DNA from: Opitutales bacterium
GTDB taxonomy: Bacteria > Verrucomicrobiota > Verrucomicrobiia > Opitutales > JABSRG01
Length of the DNA: 64,000 nt
Direction of reading: 5' to 3'
Assembly (NCBI GenBank): GCA_028280845.1
Contig: JANQKZ010000032.1
Location: forward strand, 69,390 to 133,389
Shown: positions 52,904 through 61,326 of the stretch, piece by piece
Layout of the letters: every line of letters starts with the position of its first letter
Position numbering within the stretch: the stretch's first letter is position 1
Program-made: the position numbers and the translations under genes
The notes under the pieces: generated by a model
What the model was told of the DNA's origin: nothing
The model's database searches: none
What the model saw: only the letters and a program-made list of their open reading frames with translations

Positions 52904-53485
52904 ATGAAACAATCAGAAATCAACGCAGCCTACTTGGAGGCCAAGGCTGCCTTCGAGGCAAACGGTTGGGCCCTCCCCCCGAAACCGAAATGGGACATCA
53001 CCGATTTTGGCCTCGGCGATTTTGCGCGCTATGGCCTCGTCCTCATCAACCTGACAGAGGAACCGGAATACTGTGAAAAGCTGATGTATGCGAGGAAGAA
53101 TCAGTTCACTCCTATGCATAGCCATCAAAAGAAAAAAGAGGACATCATCTGCCGCTCCGGGAAACTGGCAATCGAGGTTTGGAAGGGGGTACCTAATTCG
53201 GATCACCCACGCACCTGCTTCACCCTCCAGCGAAATGGAGAATCGGTCACAATACAAAGCGGGGATATCCTGGTCCTCCAGGCCGGAGAAAGAGTCACGC
53301 TAGTTCCCGGGATTTACCATGAGTTCCGGGGAGCGGACGGCCCTGTCATCATCGGAGAAGTGTCGACTGCCAATGATGATCTAAATGACAACCTCTTTAT
53401 CAACCCTGACATTGGTCGATTTTCCAGTATTGAGGAAAACGCGCGTCCGGCAGTCCAACTGGTGTCCCAGGAACCTGAGCGATGA
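52904..53485 (+). CDS. D-lyxose ketol-isomerase-like cupin protein
   Basis: The 193-aa cytoplasmic protein shows the D-lyxose isomerase pattern: metal ligands in MHSHQKKKEDIICRSG near residue 70, VPGIYHEFRG, and the long signature GEVSTANDDLNDNLF with RFSSIEENARP near the end. Family members interconvert D-lyxose and D-xylulose, and often D-mannose and D-fructose. The PfkB-type kinase gene overlaps its stop by 4 bp (ATGA), so the two proteins act together as isomerase then kinase on the same sugar. Identity of the sugar is inferred. Confidence 0.82.
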   Translation: MKQSEINAAYLEAKAAFEANGWALPPKPKWDITDFGLGDFARYGLVLINLTEEPEYCEKLMYARKNQFTPMHSHQKKKEDIICRSGKLAIEVWKGVPNSDHPRTCFTLQRNGESVTIQSGDILVLQAGERVTLVPGIYHEFRGADGPVIIGEVSTANDDLNDNLFINPDIGRFSSIEENARPAVQLVSQEPER

Positions 53486-54501
53486 CACGATCGGGAATCA
53501 TCGCTGGAGGTAATTTTATTGTAGACCGCATCAAGATGTTGGACGTCTGGCCCAGCCAGGACGCTCTCGCCCATATCCATGCCGAGTCCAAGGGCAATGG
53601 CGGAGGCCCTTACAACGTCCTCAAAGACCTACGCAAACTGGGTGCATCCTTTCCCCTTGAGGCAATGGGATTGATCGGAGAGGACGAAGCCGGGCGATGG
53701 ATTCAGCAAGACCTGGAAAACCATGAAATAAGGATCAATACCCTTCGGACCACCAGTGAATCCCCCACCTCCTACACCGATGTCATGACGGTGGAATCAA
53801 GCGGTCGTCGGACTTTTTTCCATCAGAGCGGGACCAACGCCCTCTGGAATCCCACTCACGTCGATTTTTCACAACTAAGCTCGTATCGACATTTCCACTA
53901 CGCCTACCTCATGCTTCTGGAATCCATGGAGAAGCAGGACCATTCCGGAAACCCTGCCGTGACCCAAGTCCTCCAGTCCGCCCAACAGCACGGGCTGTCC
54001 ACCTCTGTCGATTGCGTCAGCTCATCCGCCGGCGGCTTTCCCGATCTGGTCCAGGCCGTCCTACCCTTCACCAACTATCTGTTCATGAATGAATGGGAGG
54101 CTTCCCGGATTACCGGATTAGAAATCGGCGAGGGTGATACCCTCGACATGGACCAGGTCCAGGCAGCCGCCGCTCAAATCTGCCACCATACCGAAACCCT
54201 CCGCGTCTTCATCCACTTCCCCCAAGGCGTATACTCCACCAATGGCCGTGGAGAAGATGTTGTCCAGGGTTCCGTACGCCTCCCTATGGACCGCATCCGC
54301 GGAGCTACCGGAGCCGGCGATGCTTTCTGCGCGGGTACCCTATTTGGCATTCATGAAGATTTGCCTATTCCAAAGTGCATGGAGCTTGGTGTCTGCGCCG
54401 CGGCCGCCTGTCTCCAATTTCCCACTGCCTCCGACGGCGTCCTCCCCGTCGATCAAAGCCTGGCCCTCGGCCAGGAATTCGGGTTTTATTCTCTAACTTA
54501 G
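53482..54501 (+). CDS. PfkB-family carbohydrate kinase
   Basis: The 339-aa protein has the ribokinase-like fold: N-terminal IIAGGNFIVDRIKMLD, GNGGGPYNVLKDLRKLG substrate loop, SPTSYTDVMTVES, and the ATP/anion-hole motif GATGAGDAFCAG near residue 275 with the catalytic Asp. The start overlaps the isomerase stop by 4 bp. It probably phosphorylates the ketose formed by the isomerase (xylulose or fructose). No transporter is adjacent, so sugar would come from the symporter or other systems. Confidence 0.88.
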   Translation: MTRSGIIAGGNFIVDRIKMLDVWPSQDALAHIHAESKGNGGGPYNVLKDLRKLGASFPLEAMGLIGEDEAGRWIQQDLENHEIRINTLRTTSESPTSYTDVMTVESSGRRTFFHQSGTNALWNPTHVDFSQLSSYRHFHYAYLMLLESMEKQDHSGNPAVTQVLQSAQQHGLSTSVDCVSSSAGGFPDLVQAVLPFTNYLFMNEWEASRITGLEIGEGDTLDMDQVQAAAAQICHHTETLRVFIHFPQGVYSTNGRGEDVVQGSVRLPMDRIRGATGAGDAFCAGTLFGIHEDLPIPKCMELGVCAAAACLQFPTASDGVLPVDQSLALGQEFGFYSLT

Positions 54502-54544
54502 ATAATAGCATCCCGCATCCATGACAAAAAGGGTATTCGATCTC

Positions 54545-54597
54545 CGACCACCGACCATCCGCCATCGACAATTCACCATCGACCATCGACAATCAAG
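54545..54597. repeat. Short direct repeats of CCATCGAC in the spacer before the DsbA-like gene
   Basis: CCATCGAC occurs at 54562, 54576 and 54583, and related GACCATCC at 54553, within about 50 bp. The block ends 3 bp before the start codon at 54600. It looks like a low-complexity expansion rather than a binding site, and it leaves no clear ribosome site before the next gene. Confidence 0.55.
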
Positions 54598-54599
54598 GC

Positions 54600-55253
54600 A
54601 TGCTCAAACTCACCTACTATCTCGATGTCGTCTCCTCCTGGTGTTTCTACGCGGAAGATACTTGGGCAGAGCTAAAGGAGTTTTACGAAGACTTGGCTAC
54701 TTTTGAATGGAAGGTATCCCTGATCCCGCCAGCAGGCCTTCCCAAGTCGCGGGAGGAAGAGGAATATTATTATCGCCGGAGCGGAACTACGGTCCGCTGG
54801 CAGACTATGCTGAACGGGGCCTGGTTGAATCCCGAAGTGGAGGAATATCTGGTGCCCAACGCCGTCGCAGAGGCAGGAAAAGACTTCGGAATCACCGATG
54901 ACCGAATTCGCTTAGCCCTTGCTCACGCTGCCATGGTGGAAGGCCAATCCATCTGGGATTGGAAGGTCGCCGCAGGTGCTGCTGTTACAGCCGTGGACCT
55001 TGATCAGGAAGCCCTGCTGGAGACAGCCCGGTCCCAGGAGATCGAAGATCGGGTCCGGGCTTCTACCCAAGCGTTCGACAATCTCCAGGTCAATCAACGC
55101 CCTACCTTTATCATTGAAGATGAAATCGGGGATCGTGCCGTCTTCTCCGGCCTCATCCACCTGGACCCGTTGGTGTCGACCATTGAGTCCATGATCGAGG
55201 ATTGCCAGGCCTACCGTGCCTACCACGCCCACCATGGCGAGTGGCCGGCTTGA
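54600..55253 (+). CDS. DsbA-family thioredoxin-like protein without CXXC
   Basis: The 217-aa protein has the DsbA/HCCA-isomerase fold: N-terminal LTYYLDVVSSWCFYAED, helical insertion (WLNPEVEEYLVPNAVAEAG), and the cis-Pro loop NQRPTFIIEDEIGDRAVFSG. The usual active-site CPWC reads SSWC, so the first Cys is Ser and disulphide exchange is unlikely. It could be an isomerase or glutathione-type enzyme like 2-hydroxychromene-2-carboxylate isomerase, where a Ser occupies this position. No signal peptide. It follows the PfkB gene at 98 bp and may be cotranscribed. Confidence 0.82.
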   Translation: MLKLTYYLDVVSSWCFYAEDTWAELKEFYEDLATFEWKVSLIPPAGLPKSREEEEYYYRRSGTTVRWQTMLNGAWLNPEVEEYLVPNAVAEAGKDFGITDDRIRLALAHAAMVEGQSIWDWKVAAGAAVTAVDLDQEALLETARSQEIEDRVRASTQAFDNLQVNQRPTFIIEDEIGDRAVFSGLIHLDPLVSTIESMIEDCQAYRAYHAHHGEWPA

Positions 55254-55394
55254 TCCGGATCCACAACACATCCCCGATGGAAGCGGTGGATCCTTCCCCC
55301 TCAATACCATCTCCCTATGCACAAATGCGAAATTTATTTCCCGAATTCGATTTAGCGGATTTGATTTCGTATTTAATATGATAAGGTTTTTTGT

Positions 55395-56111
55395 ATGAAG
55401 TTTGTCTTTTGCCTCTTAATCATAGCTGCGTTATCACTGCCCGGGGGAATGCTCATAGGCCAGAACACGAGCTCGGTCTTCAGTCCAGATGTGACCCGAG
55501 GAAAGAATGCCATCGAATACCGGGCTGCCTACGACTCAGATGCGGAGGCGTTTTCGCACCGGTTACATTACCAATACGGGTTCACTGACGCCTGGCGGGG
55601 CCGCGTAATTTTGACCCAATTTGATCGACCAAGCCAGAATCTGGAGCTCCGCTATATTCGCTTTGAGGGTCTCTGGCAATTCCTCGAAGATGGCGAGGCC
55701 GGGTGGGACAGCGCCCTCCGCTTTGAGCTCCAGTTGACCGAGGGCGACAACCCACCCCACCGGGCCCGTATCGCCTGGAGCGGCAAAAAGGACCTCAATG
55801 AGAAATGGCAAATCCGGGGCAATTTCCTGACCGGGCGCCAGTTCGGGAACGAATCCAAAAAGGGGTGGCTCCTGGAGAGCCGGGCTCAAATCACCCGCAA
55901 ACTCAATCCAAACTGGAGTCTGGCGGTGGACTACTTCGGGGACATGAATGACACCGACGAGTTTGGCGCTTTCAAAGATCAGGAACACCAGTTGGGTCCC
56001 CTACTCAAATTCAAGGCGGGAGGCGCTTCCGGCCTCTTTGGTCCCCTCTTCGGAGTATCCAGCTCCGCTCCAGACCTGGAACTGCGCTGTCACCTGATCT
56101 GGAGTTGGTAA
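55395..56111 (+). CDS. Small outer-membrane beta-barrel-like protein
   Basis: The 238-aa protein has a signal peptide (KFVFCLLIIAALSLPGGMLI). The rest alternates polar and hydrophobic residues in short strands (IEYRAAYDSDAEAFSHRLHYQYGF, LELRYIRFEGLWQF, SALRFELQLTEG, WQIRGNFLTGRQFG, LLESRAQITRKLNPNWSLAVDYF) and ends in an aromatic residue (HLIWSW), as outer-membrane barrels do. I see no named family. It stands alone between a DsbA-like gene and a GH28-like gene. A porin-like or copper/metabolite-resistance-type barrel is possible but not shown. Confidence 0.6.
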   Translation: MKFVFCLLIIAALSLPGGMLIGQNTSSVFSPDVTRGKNAIEYRAAYDSDAEAFSHRLHYQYGFTDAWRGRVILTQFDRPSQNLELRYIRFEGLWQFLEDGEAGWDSALRFELQLTEGDNPPHRARIAWSGKKDLNEKWQIRGNFLTGRQFGNESKKGWLLESRAQITRKLNPNWSLAVDYFGDMNDTDEFGAFKDQEHQLGPLLKFKAGGASGLFGPLFGVSSSAPDLELRCHLIWSW

Positions 56112-56188
56112 CAGTTACCCGTTGAACGATGATTGGAAACCCGGCGAATAGCATTGCCGATAAAAATCCAATCCCGCTTCAATAGCGC

Positions 56189-57634
56189 ATGAGCCGTCCC
56201 CTTTGCCTCATTCTGTTATTCCTGCCCCTCGCCTCCATGCTGCATTCCGGCGTTACGGTTTACCCTTACCCCGAAGAAGCCCCAAAGTCTGAACGCTATC
56301 GGGTCTTCATCAACGACCGGGAAGTGTTTGTTTACCAGAACCCCATTGCTTCGATTGTGATCTTCGAGATGGACGGCCCGGTGGAGGTGCGCATCGAGTC
56401 CCAAACCATCATTCGGCATGTCGATGTCCGGCCCCTGTCTCACGAAATCCAGTCCCAATGGGGCGGGAAGGCGGCCGCTTTTACCCTCGACCAACCCAGA
56501 AAACTGAGCATCGAATTCAACGGCCTGCTCGATGATCCGCTCTTTCTCTTTGCCCACGCCCCCATTGCCCGGCCTGCCAACAACCCGAAGGGTCGCCTCC
56601 TCACCTTCGAGGCCGGAAAAGTCCATGAGCTCGGACTGGTAGAGCTCCAGTCTGGCGACCTGGTCTTCCTGGAGGGGGGCGCCATTATAAAAGGAGACTT
56701 CCTCGCAGAAGAGGTCGAAGATGTCGTCATCCAGGGCCCTGGGATCATCGATGCCACCCTGACGACCGAGCCGAGCCCCGATACCGTTTACACCAATCGG
56801 GTTATCTCGCTCTTCCGGTCCCACAATATCCGCCTGGAGGACTTCCTCATTTCCAACGCCGGGAAGTGGCAGGTGGTTCCCGATCAATCCACTCAGGTCA
56901 CCATCGATGGCATACAAATTGTCAGTGACAACGGGACCGACGATGGAATCGATATCGTCCGCAGCCAGGAGGTCATCGTCCGCAACGTATTTGTCCATAC
57001 CAAGGATGATTGCATCGCGATCAAAGCCTTTACCCCCGACCGCCTGCTCCGCCCCAGCCAGAATATCCTCATCGAAAACGGCACCTTCTGGAATACCCAG
57101 TGGGGAAACGGGTTTGAAATCGGCTTTGAACTCCGGACCGACTCCGTTCGCAACATCGTCCTGCGGAATTGTGACTTTATTCACGTGGAGAAGGGGGCTG
57201 TCCTCAGCATCCACAACGCAGACTACGCCGTCGTCGAAAATGTCGTGTTTGAGGACATCCGCGTCGAGGATGCCCGTCAAAAACTCCTGGATTTTGCCAT
57301 CCTCTGGACCAAGTTCAGCGAAGACGGCCCCAAGACCGAAGCCGAGTGGGAACGCCGTTACCAACACGGAGGAGTATGGGACAATGTCATGGATTTCTCA
57401 GAAGCGGAGCGGGAGGCCATCACCCAAAACCGGGGAACCATCCAAAACATCATAGTCCGCAACCTGCGCATCGTTGACGGAGGCCTGCCCTTTTCCATCT
57501 TTTCGGGATTTGATGAAGATCACCTGGTCCAGGACATCCTCATCGAGGACGTCTACCTCTACGACCAGAAACTCACCACCGCCGAGGATCTTAAACTCTA
57601 CACTAAATTCACCGAAGGCGTCACCATCCGCTAA
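56189..57634 (+). CDS. GH28-like glycoside hydrolase (polygalacturonase fold), GNG variant
   Basis: The 481-aa protein has a signal peptide (RPLCLILLFLPLASML) and a parallel beta-helix core. GH28 motifs are visible: NGTDDGIDI (catalytic Asp region), TKDDCIAIK (Asp-Asp pair) and WGNGFEIGFEL where the normal GHG contains Asn instead of His. RIK is not evident. These changes suggest a GH28 relative with altered action, perhaps on uronate or modified galactose rather than plain pectin. It begins 77 bp after the barrel-like protein gene. The aldo/keto reductase gene follows after 154 bp. Confidence 0.82.
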   Translation: MSRPLCLILLFLPLASMLHSGVTVYPYPEEAPKSERYRVFINDREVFVYQNPIASIVIFEMDGPVEVRIESQTIIRHVDVRPLSHEIQSQWGGKAAAFTLDQPRKLSIEFNGLLDDPLFLFAHAPIARPANNPKGRLLTFEAGKVHELGLVELQSGDLVFLEGGAIIKGDFLAEEVEDVVIQGPGIIDATLTTEPSPDTVYTNRVISLFRSHNIRLEDFLISNAGKWQVVPDQSTQVTIDGIQIVSDNGTDDGIDIVRSQEVIVRNVFVHTKDDCIAIKAFTPDRLLRPSQNILIENGTFWNTQWGNGFEIGFELRTDSVRNIVLRNCDFIHVEKGAVLSIHNADYAVVENVVFEDIRVEDARQKLLDFAILWTKFSEDGPKTEAEWERRYQHGGVWDNVMDFSEAEREAITQNRGTIQNIIVRNLRIVDGGLPFSIFSGFDEDHLVQDILIEDVYLYDQKLTTAEDLKLYTKFTEGVTIR

Positions 57635-57788
57635 TGTTCAGGTGGAGGCGGCTCACCCCCAGGTCGCGAAGTTCTGATATCCTCGACCAATCAGAAAAGA
57701 ATGCTTAGGCTCAGCCTGCCCATTCCCCCCCTTCAATTGTGGGAGCGGGCTTGACCCGTGACTTGGCATCTTCAACTCACCACCCCCT

Positions 57789-58802
57789 ATGAAACGCCGT
57801 TCCTTCATCACCACCATCCCCGCTGCTGCGGCTGCCGGGTCTCTACCCGCCTCCGGCAGCTCCTCCAAGCCCGCTCCCCCTACCGACAAGTGGGGCCCCC
57901 TCCTTCCCTCCCGCCCCCTCGGCCAGACCGGCGATTCCGTCACCCTGCTCGGCGTCGGTGGCTTCCATGTGGGATGGACGGAAAAGAACCACGCCGCAGA
58001 AATCATCGAAACGGCCATGGAGGGTGGTATCCGTTTTTTCGATACCGCAGAGAGCTACCAGGAGGGCGAAAGCGAACGCCGCTTTGGCGAATACCTCATT
58101 CCCAAATACCGGAATGAGATTTATCTCATGACCAAAACCACGGCCAAAGATGCCAAAACCGCCCGGGAACACCTGGAGGGCAGCCTCCGCCGCATGAAAA
58201 CCGACACCCTGGATCTTTACCAGATCCACTCCCTCCGTGACCCGGAGGATGTCGACAACCGGCTCGCCAATGGTGTCCTGGATGTGCTGCTCCAGGCCCA
58301 GGAGCAGGGCAAAGTACGTCACCTTGGCATCACCTGTCATACCAACCCGGAGGCCCTCCTCCGCATGCTGGAACAGACCCGGGATACTCAACCCTTCCAG
58401 GCCTGCCAAATGCCGGTCAACGCCCTCGACCCCAGCGCCCATAGCTTCATTCGCCAGGTGCTTCCCTTGCTCCAGGAACGACAAATCGCCCTCCTCGCCA
58501 TGAAAACCTTAGCCGACGGTCGCTTCTTCGCCCTCAAGCGGCGCCCGGAATGGGTCCAATGGCAAACGGAAAACCCGATCATCCCCACCAGCCTGAGCAT
58601 TCGCGACGCCCTCGCCTACGCCTGGTCCCACCCTGTCAGCACCCTGATCACTGGAGCGGAGAATGCTTCCCTCCTGCGGGAAAAAATTGATTTTGCCAAG
58701 ACCGTTACCCCGCTTTCCGCGGAAGAGCAACGGGGCATGGAAGCCATGCTCCAAGCTTACCCCAGCGATGAAGTAGAATATTATAAACGCCCCACAAGCT
58801 GA
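57789..58802 (+). CDS. Aldo/keto reductase, Tat-exported
   Basis: The 337-aa protein begins MKRRSFITTIPAAAAAGSLPASG, a twin-arginine signal (RRSFIT). The AKR barrel follows: RPLGQTGDSVTLLGVGGFHVGW, FFDTAESYQEGESERRFG with active-site Asp and Tyr, LMTKTTAK (Lys), and LYQIHSLRDP (His). It is a distant relative of the exported AKR at 48613. As there, cofactor would be carried in during export, so a periplasmic carbonyl-sugar reduction is likely. It ends before a stem-loop at 58842. Confidence 0.88.
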   Translation: MKRRSFITTIPAAAAAGSLPASGSSSKPAPPTDKWGPLLPSRPLGQTGDSVTLLGVGGFHVGWTEKNHAAEIIETAMEGGIRFFDTAESYQEGESERRFGEYLIPKYRNEIYLMTKTTAKDAKTAREHLEGSLRRMKTDTLDLYQIHSLRDPEDVDNRLANGVLDVLLQAQEQGKVRHLGITCHTNPEALLRMLEQTRDTQPFQACQMPVNALDPSAHSFIRQVLPLLQERQIALLAMKTLADGRFFALKRRPEWVQWQTENPIIPTSLSIRDALAYAWSHPVSTLITGAENASLLREKIDFAKTVTPLSAEEQRGMEAMLQAYPSDEVEYYKRPTS

Positions 58803-58841
58803 CTGAGAGATCCACCACCTGGGCGTCATCTATCGAATAGA

Positions 58842-58880
58842 CCGGTCCGGGGCCCATAAGGGGTCCCGGATCCGGATTTT
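58842..58880 (+). terminator. Stem-loop with T-tract after the exported aldo/keto reductase gene
   Basis: GGTCCGGGGCCC (58844-58855) pairs with GGGGTCCCGGATCC (58860-58873) with a bulged A and one mismatch, and TTTT follows at 58877. It lies 40 bp after the AKR stop. The 220 bp beyond it to the next start hold nothing recognisable. Confidence 0.5.
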
Positions 58881-59100
58881 GGATGACCCTATTGACGACT
58901 TCACCTCGCGTGCACCAAGTTACTGCTAGGCTTAAGTGTCTTGAGGTGAATCTGCATGGTAACAGTATCGGGGTTTAGGACGTAATTAAAACAGGGCCAT
59001 AACCATTGGCGAGTAGCCCCCGAGTTCAGTCACCAGGTTAGAAAGGCCAATCAATAGTTTTTCATGTCCATGAGCTACGCACATCGGTTAAACTTCAGCT

Positions 59101-60069
59101 ATGAACATTGTGGCCTTGGACGGGTATACCTTGAATCCCGGCGACCTTTCCTGGGGCGCCCTTGAGACCGATAACACTTCTTTCAAGGTTTATGAACGGT
59201 CCACGCGGCAGGAAACCCTGGAACGGGCAGCCAAAGCGGAGGTTCTCTTAACCAATAAAACAGTTTTGGACCGCGAGATCATTGAGTCGCTCCCGGATTT
59301 GAAATACATTGGGGTCCTGGCCACGGGTTTCAATATCGTAGATGTTGATGCCGCCAGGGAGCGGGGGATCCCAGTGACCAATGTTCCCGGCTACGGAACG
59401 GAGGCCGTCGCTCAACACGTGTTCGCCCTCATCCTTGCCCTGGCCCGCCGGGTCGAACACCACGCCCAACGGGTTCGTACAAATGGATGGGCGACCTCCG
59501 ACGACTTTTGTTTCTGGGAAACCGACCAGATCGATCTGGAAAAGAAAAACCTCGGCATCCTCGGTTTCGGCAACATCGGCCGGGCGGTGGCCCGCATCGG
59601 ATCCGCTTTTAGGATGAATATCCTCATCCATAGCCGAAGCCATCCCCGGAACCTCTCCTCCGCCTATGAATTTGTCGACCTGAACACACTGCTTACCCGA
59701 TCAGATATCCTGAGCCTGCACTGCCCGTTGACGGAAGATACCCATTACCTGATGAATCAAAACGCATTTGAGCGTATGCGGAAGGGAGCCTTCCTCATCA
59801 ATACCGGAAGAGGGCCTCTGGTTCACGAAGGAGACTTGGCGGATGCCCTGAAGGACGGGGAGATCGCCGGCGCGGGGATCGATGTAATGGAGGCAGAACC
59901 TCCCCCACCCGATCACGCCCTTTACCAGATCGACACCTGCCTGATCACCCCTCATCTCGCCTGGGCAACACAGCGGGCTCGCCAACGGCTCCTGTCGGTC
60001 GTCATTGATAACCTGACAGCCTGGCTGGCCGGCCAACCGCAAAATGTTGTAAATTCGGTTTCGAGTTGA
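59101..60069 (+). CDS. D-2-hydroxyacid dehydrogenase (glycerate dehydrogenase-like)
   Basis: The 322-aa protein has the family order: N-terminal substrate domain (NKTVLDREIIESLPDLKYIGVLATGFNIVD), NAD-binding motif LGILGFGNIGRAVA near residue 152, then the catalytic Arg in INTGRGPLVHE, Glu in MEAEPPPPDH and His in LITPHLAWAT. It resembles hydroxypyruvate reductase/glycerate dehydrogenase (VATGFNIVDVDAARERGIPVTNVPGYGT). It would interconvert hydroxypyruvate and D-glycerate, joining the tartronate-semialdehyde-type reductase encoded at 43107. The unknown secreted protein gene follows after 48 bp. Confidence 0.92.
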   Translation: MNIVALDGYTLNPGDLSWGALETDNTSFKVYERSTRQETLERAAKAEVLLTNKTVLDREIIESLPDLKYIGVLATGFNIVDVDAARERGIPVTNVPGYGTEAVAQHVFALILALARRVEHHAQRVRTNGWATSDDFCFWETDQIDLEKKNLGILGFGNIGRAVARIGSAFRMNILIHSRSHPRNLSSAYEFVDLNTLLTRSDILSLHCPLTEDTHYLMNQNAFERMRKGAFLINTGRGPLVHEGDLADALKDGEIAGAGIDVMEAEPPPPDHALYQIDTCLITPHLAWATQRARQRLLSVVIDNLTAWLAGQPQNVVNSVSS

Positions 60070-60117
60070 ATTGCCAACCGAAGGGATTTTCGCCATAATA
60101 ATAAGCTCCTTATCTCG

Positions 60118-61302
60118 ATGAAACTTTTTTTTATTATAGGACTTGGGATTACCAGTTTGCTGGGTCAGCTCGCAGGCAGTTTGAATCTTCCACCGGCGGT
60201 CGAATTGGAAGAAGGGTTCATTGGACCTCAAGAAGAAAGCATTTTTATGGGGACCCACCTCTCCGCTGCCCATGGTGAACAAAAGCTGGAGGTAGTGGGC
60301 GTCGGACAAACAGGGATCATCGTCCAGAACGGAAACGAAATAGAAACCCTTGAGGGGATCGATGCGTTTTTCTTCAAGCGGTCCATTCGCTACAGTGATC
60401 GGTGGATCCGAATCGAAGAGTTAAGAGTAAAGCCATTCAACACGAAAGCGTATAGGTTTATTGAACAGAATCGGGCCGCCGTCGCCCTGCAGATGAGTCG
60501 GCAAGATCTCATGCAGCAGAGTTTGATGAAAGACGTCTCGCCTCCCATTGGGGTGAGCGCAGACGGCGGAGAAACCGCTGCGGTCGAAGGAGCCATGTCC
60601 CAAACGACTCAAGACAACTTACAGAGTTTTCAGGCCGCGAACGACTTTGTGAACCAGCTGGCAGACGACTTGGGTGGAGGCGAGGGCAGTTTTGATGCGC
60701 TACGCATTTCTATGCAGCTGGAACCCGACCGCCCCATCGACGATTGCTACCTCTTTTTGGTAGCCCGGTATAAAACATTAAATGAGCCGGAGGCCATCGA
60801 GGCGAACCATTTAGGCCTGCATAAAATTGGTGACCTTGAACCCGGCCAAACCACACGAGCCCTGTTTGCCTTCAAAGGGTTTCCCCCGAATTGCCACATC
60901 ATCGACATGCGGTATCATTTCTTCATCGGCGGAGAAGAAATTCCGACCAATTACTCCTACCAGCGGATATTGGTCGATGGGGAGCAAGCCTTTGATTTCT
61001 TATATGCGGACTACATTTCCCAGGAACACGAAGAGAACCGGGAACCCAGACTGTTTCGCAGGATCCTGGTCGATGATTCAGACCTCAACCAATTCACCAC
61101 CATCCGGGAGACCGCCTTATCCCTGACCATTCGAGAGGATGGTTCAGCGGAGTGGTTGGATCCCGAGAAGGCGGCGCCAGAGTATAAAGATAAGATTCAA
61201 GGCCTTATCCTGGCTTCCCGCTTTCTTCCTGCCGTCTATGATAACCAGTTAGTGGAGCAAACCATTTCCATCCAGCTAGGAGACCTCATGGAGTTGAATT
61301 AG
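60118..61302 (+). CDS. Secreted protein of unrecognised family with C-terminal TonB-like domain (paralogue of the gene at 24797)
   Basis: The 394-aa protein has a signal peptide (MKLFFIIGLGITSLLGQLAG). The conserved block shared with the 24797 gene lies at DDCYLF (208-213), EIPT (274-277) and AFDFLYADYIS (291-301). Residues about 335-390 again read like a TonB C-terminal fold: ALSLTIREDGSAEWL, ASRFLPAVYDNQLVEQTISIQL. The middle part is Gln/Ala-rich (LMQQSLMKD, QTTQDNLQSFQAAND) and differs from the paralogue. It ends 24 bp before the convergent heparinase/propeller gene. No function is known to me. Confidence 0.75.
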   Translation: MKLFFIIGLGITSLLGQLAGSLNLPPAVELEEGFIGPQEESIFMGTHLSAAHGEQKLEVVGVGQTGIIVQNGNEIETLEGIDAFFFKRSIRYSDRWIRIEELRVKPFNTKAYRFIEQNRAAVALQMSRQDLMQQSLMKDVSPPIGVSADGGETAAVEGAMSQTTQDNLQSFQAANDFVNQLADDLGGGEGSFDALRISMQLEPDRPIDDCYLFLVARYKTLNEPEAIEANHLGLHKIGDLEPGQTTRALFAFKGFPPNCHIIDMRYHFFIGGEEIPTNYSYQRILVDGEQAFDFLYADYISQEHEENREPRLFRRILVDDSDLNQFTTIRETALSLTIREDGSAEWLDPEKAAPEYKDKIQGLILASRFLPAVYDNQLVEQTISIQLGDLMELN

Positions 61303-61326
61303 GGCCTTTTCTCTATCGGGAAACCT

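Noticed and set aside
56216-57367. 383-codon minus-strand frame opposite the GH28-like gene
   Set aside because: It is an antisense shadow rich in Asp and Gly, while the plus frame has a signal peptide and GH28 motifs.
57734-57750. Possible fourth copy of the GTGACRCGTCAC operator (CCGTGACTTGGC)
   Set aside because: Only one half-site matches. The second arm is absent, so it is not counted as a member of the set.
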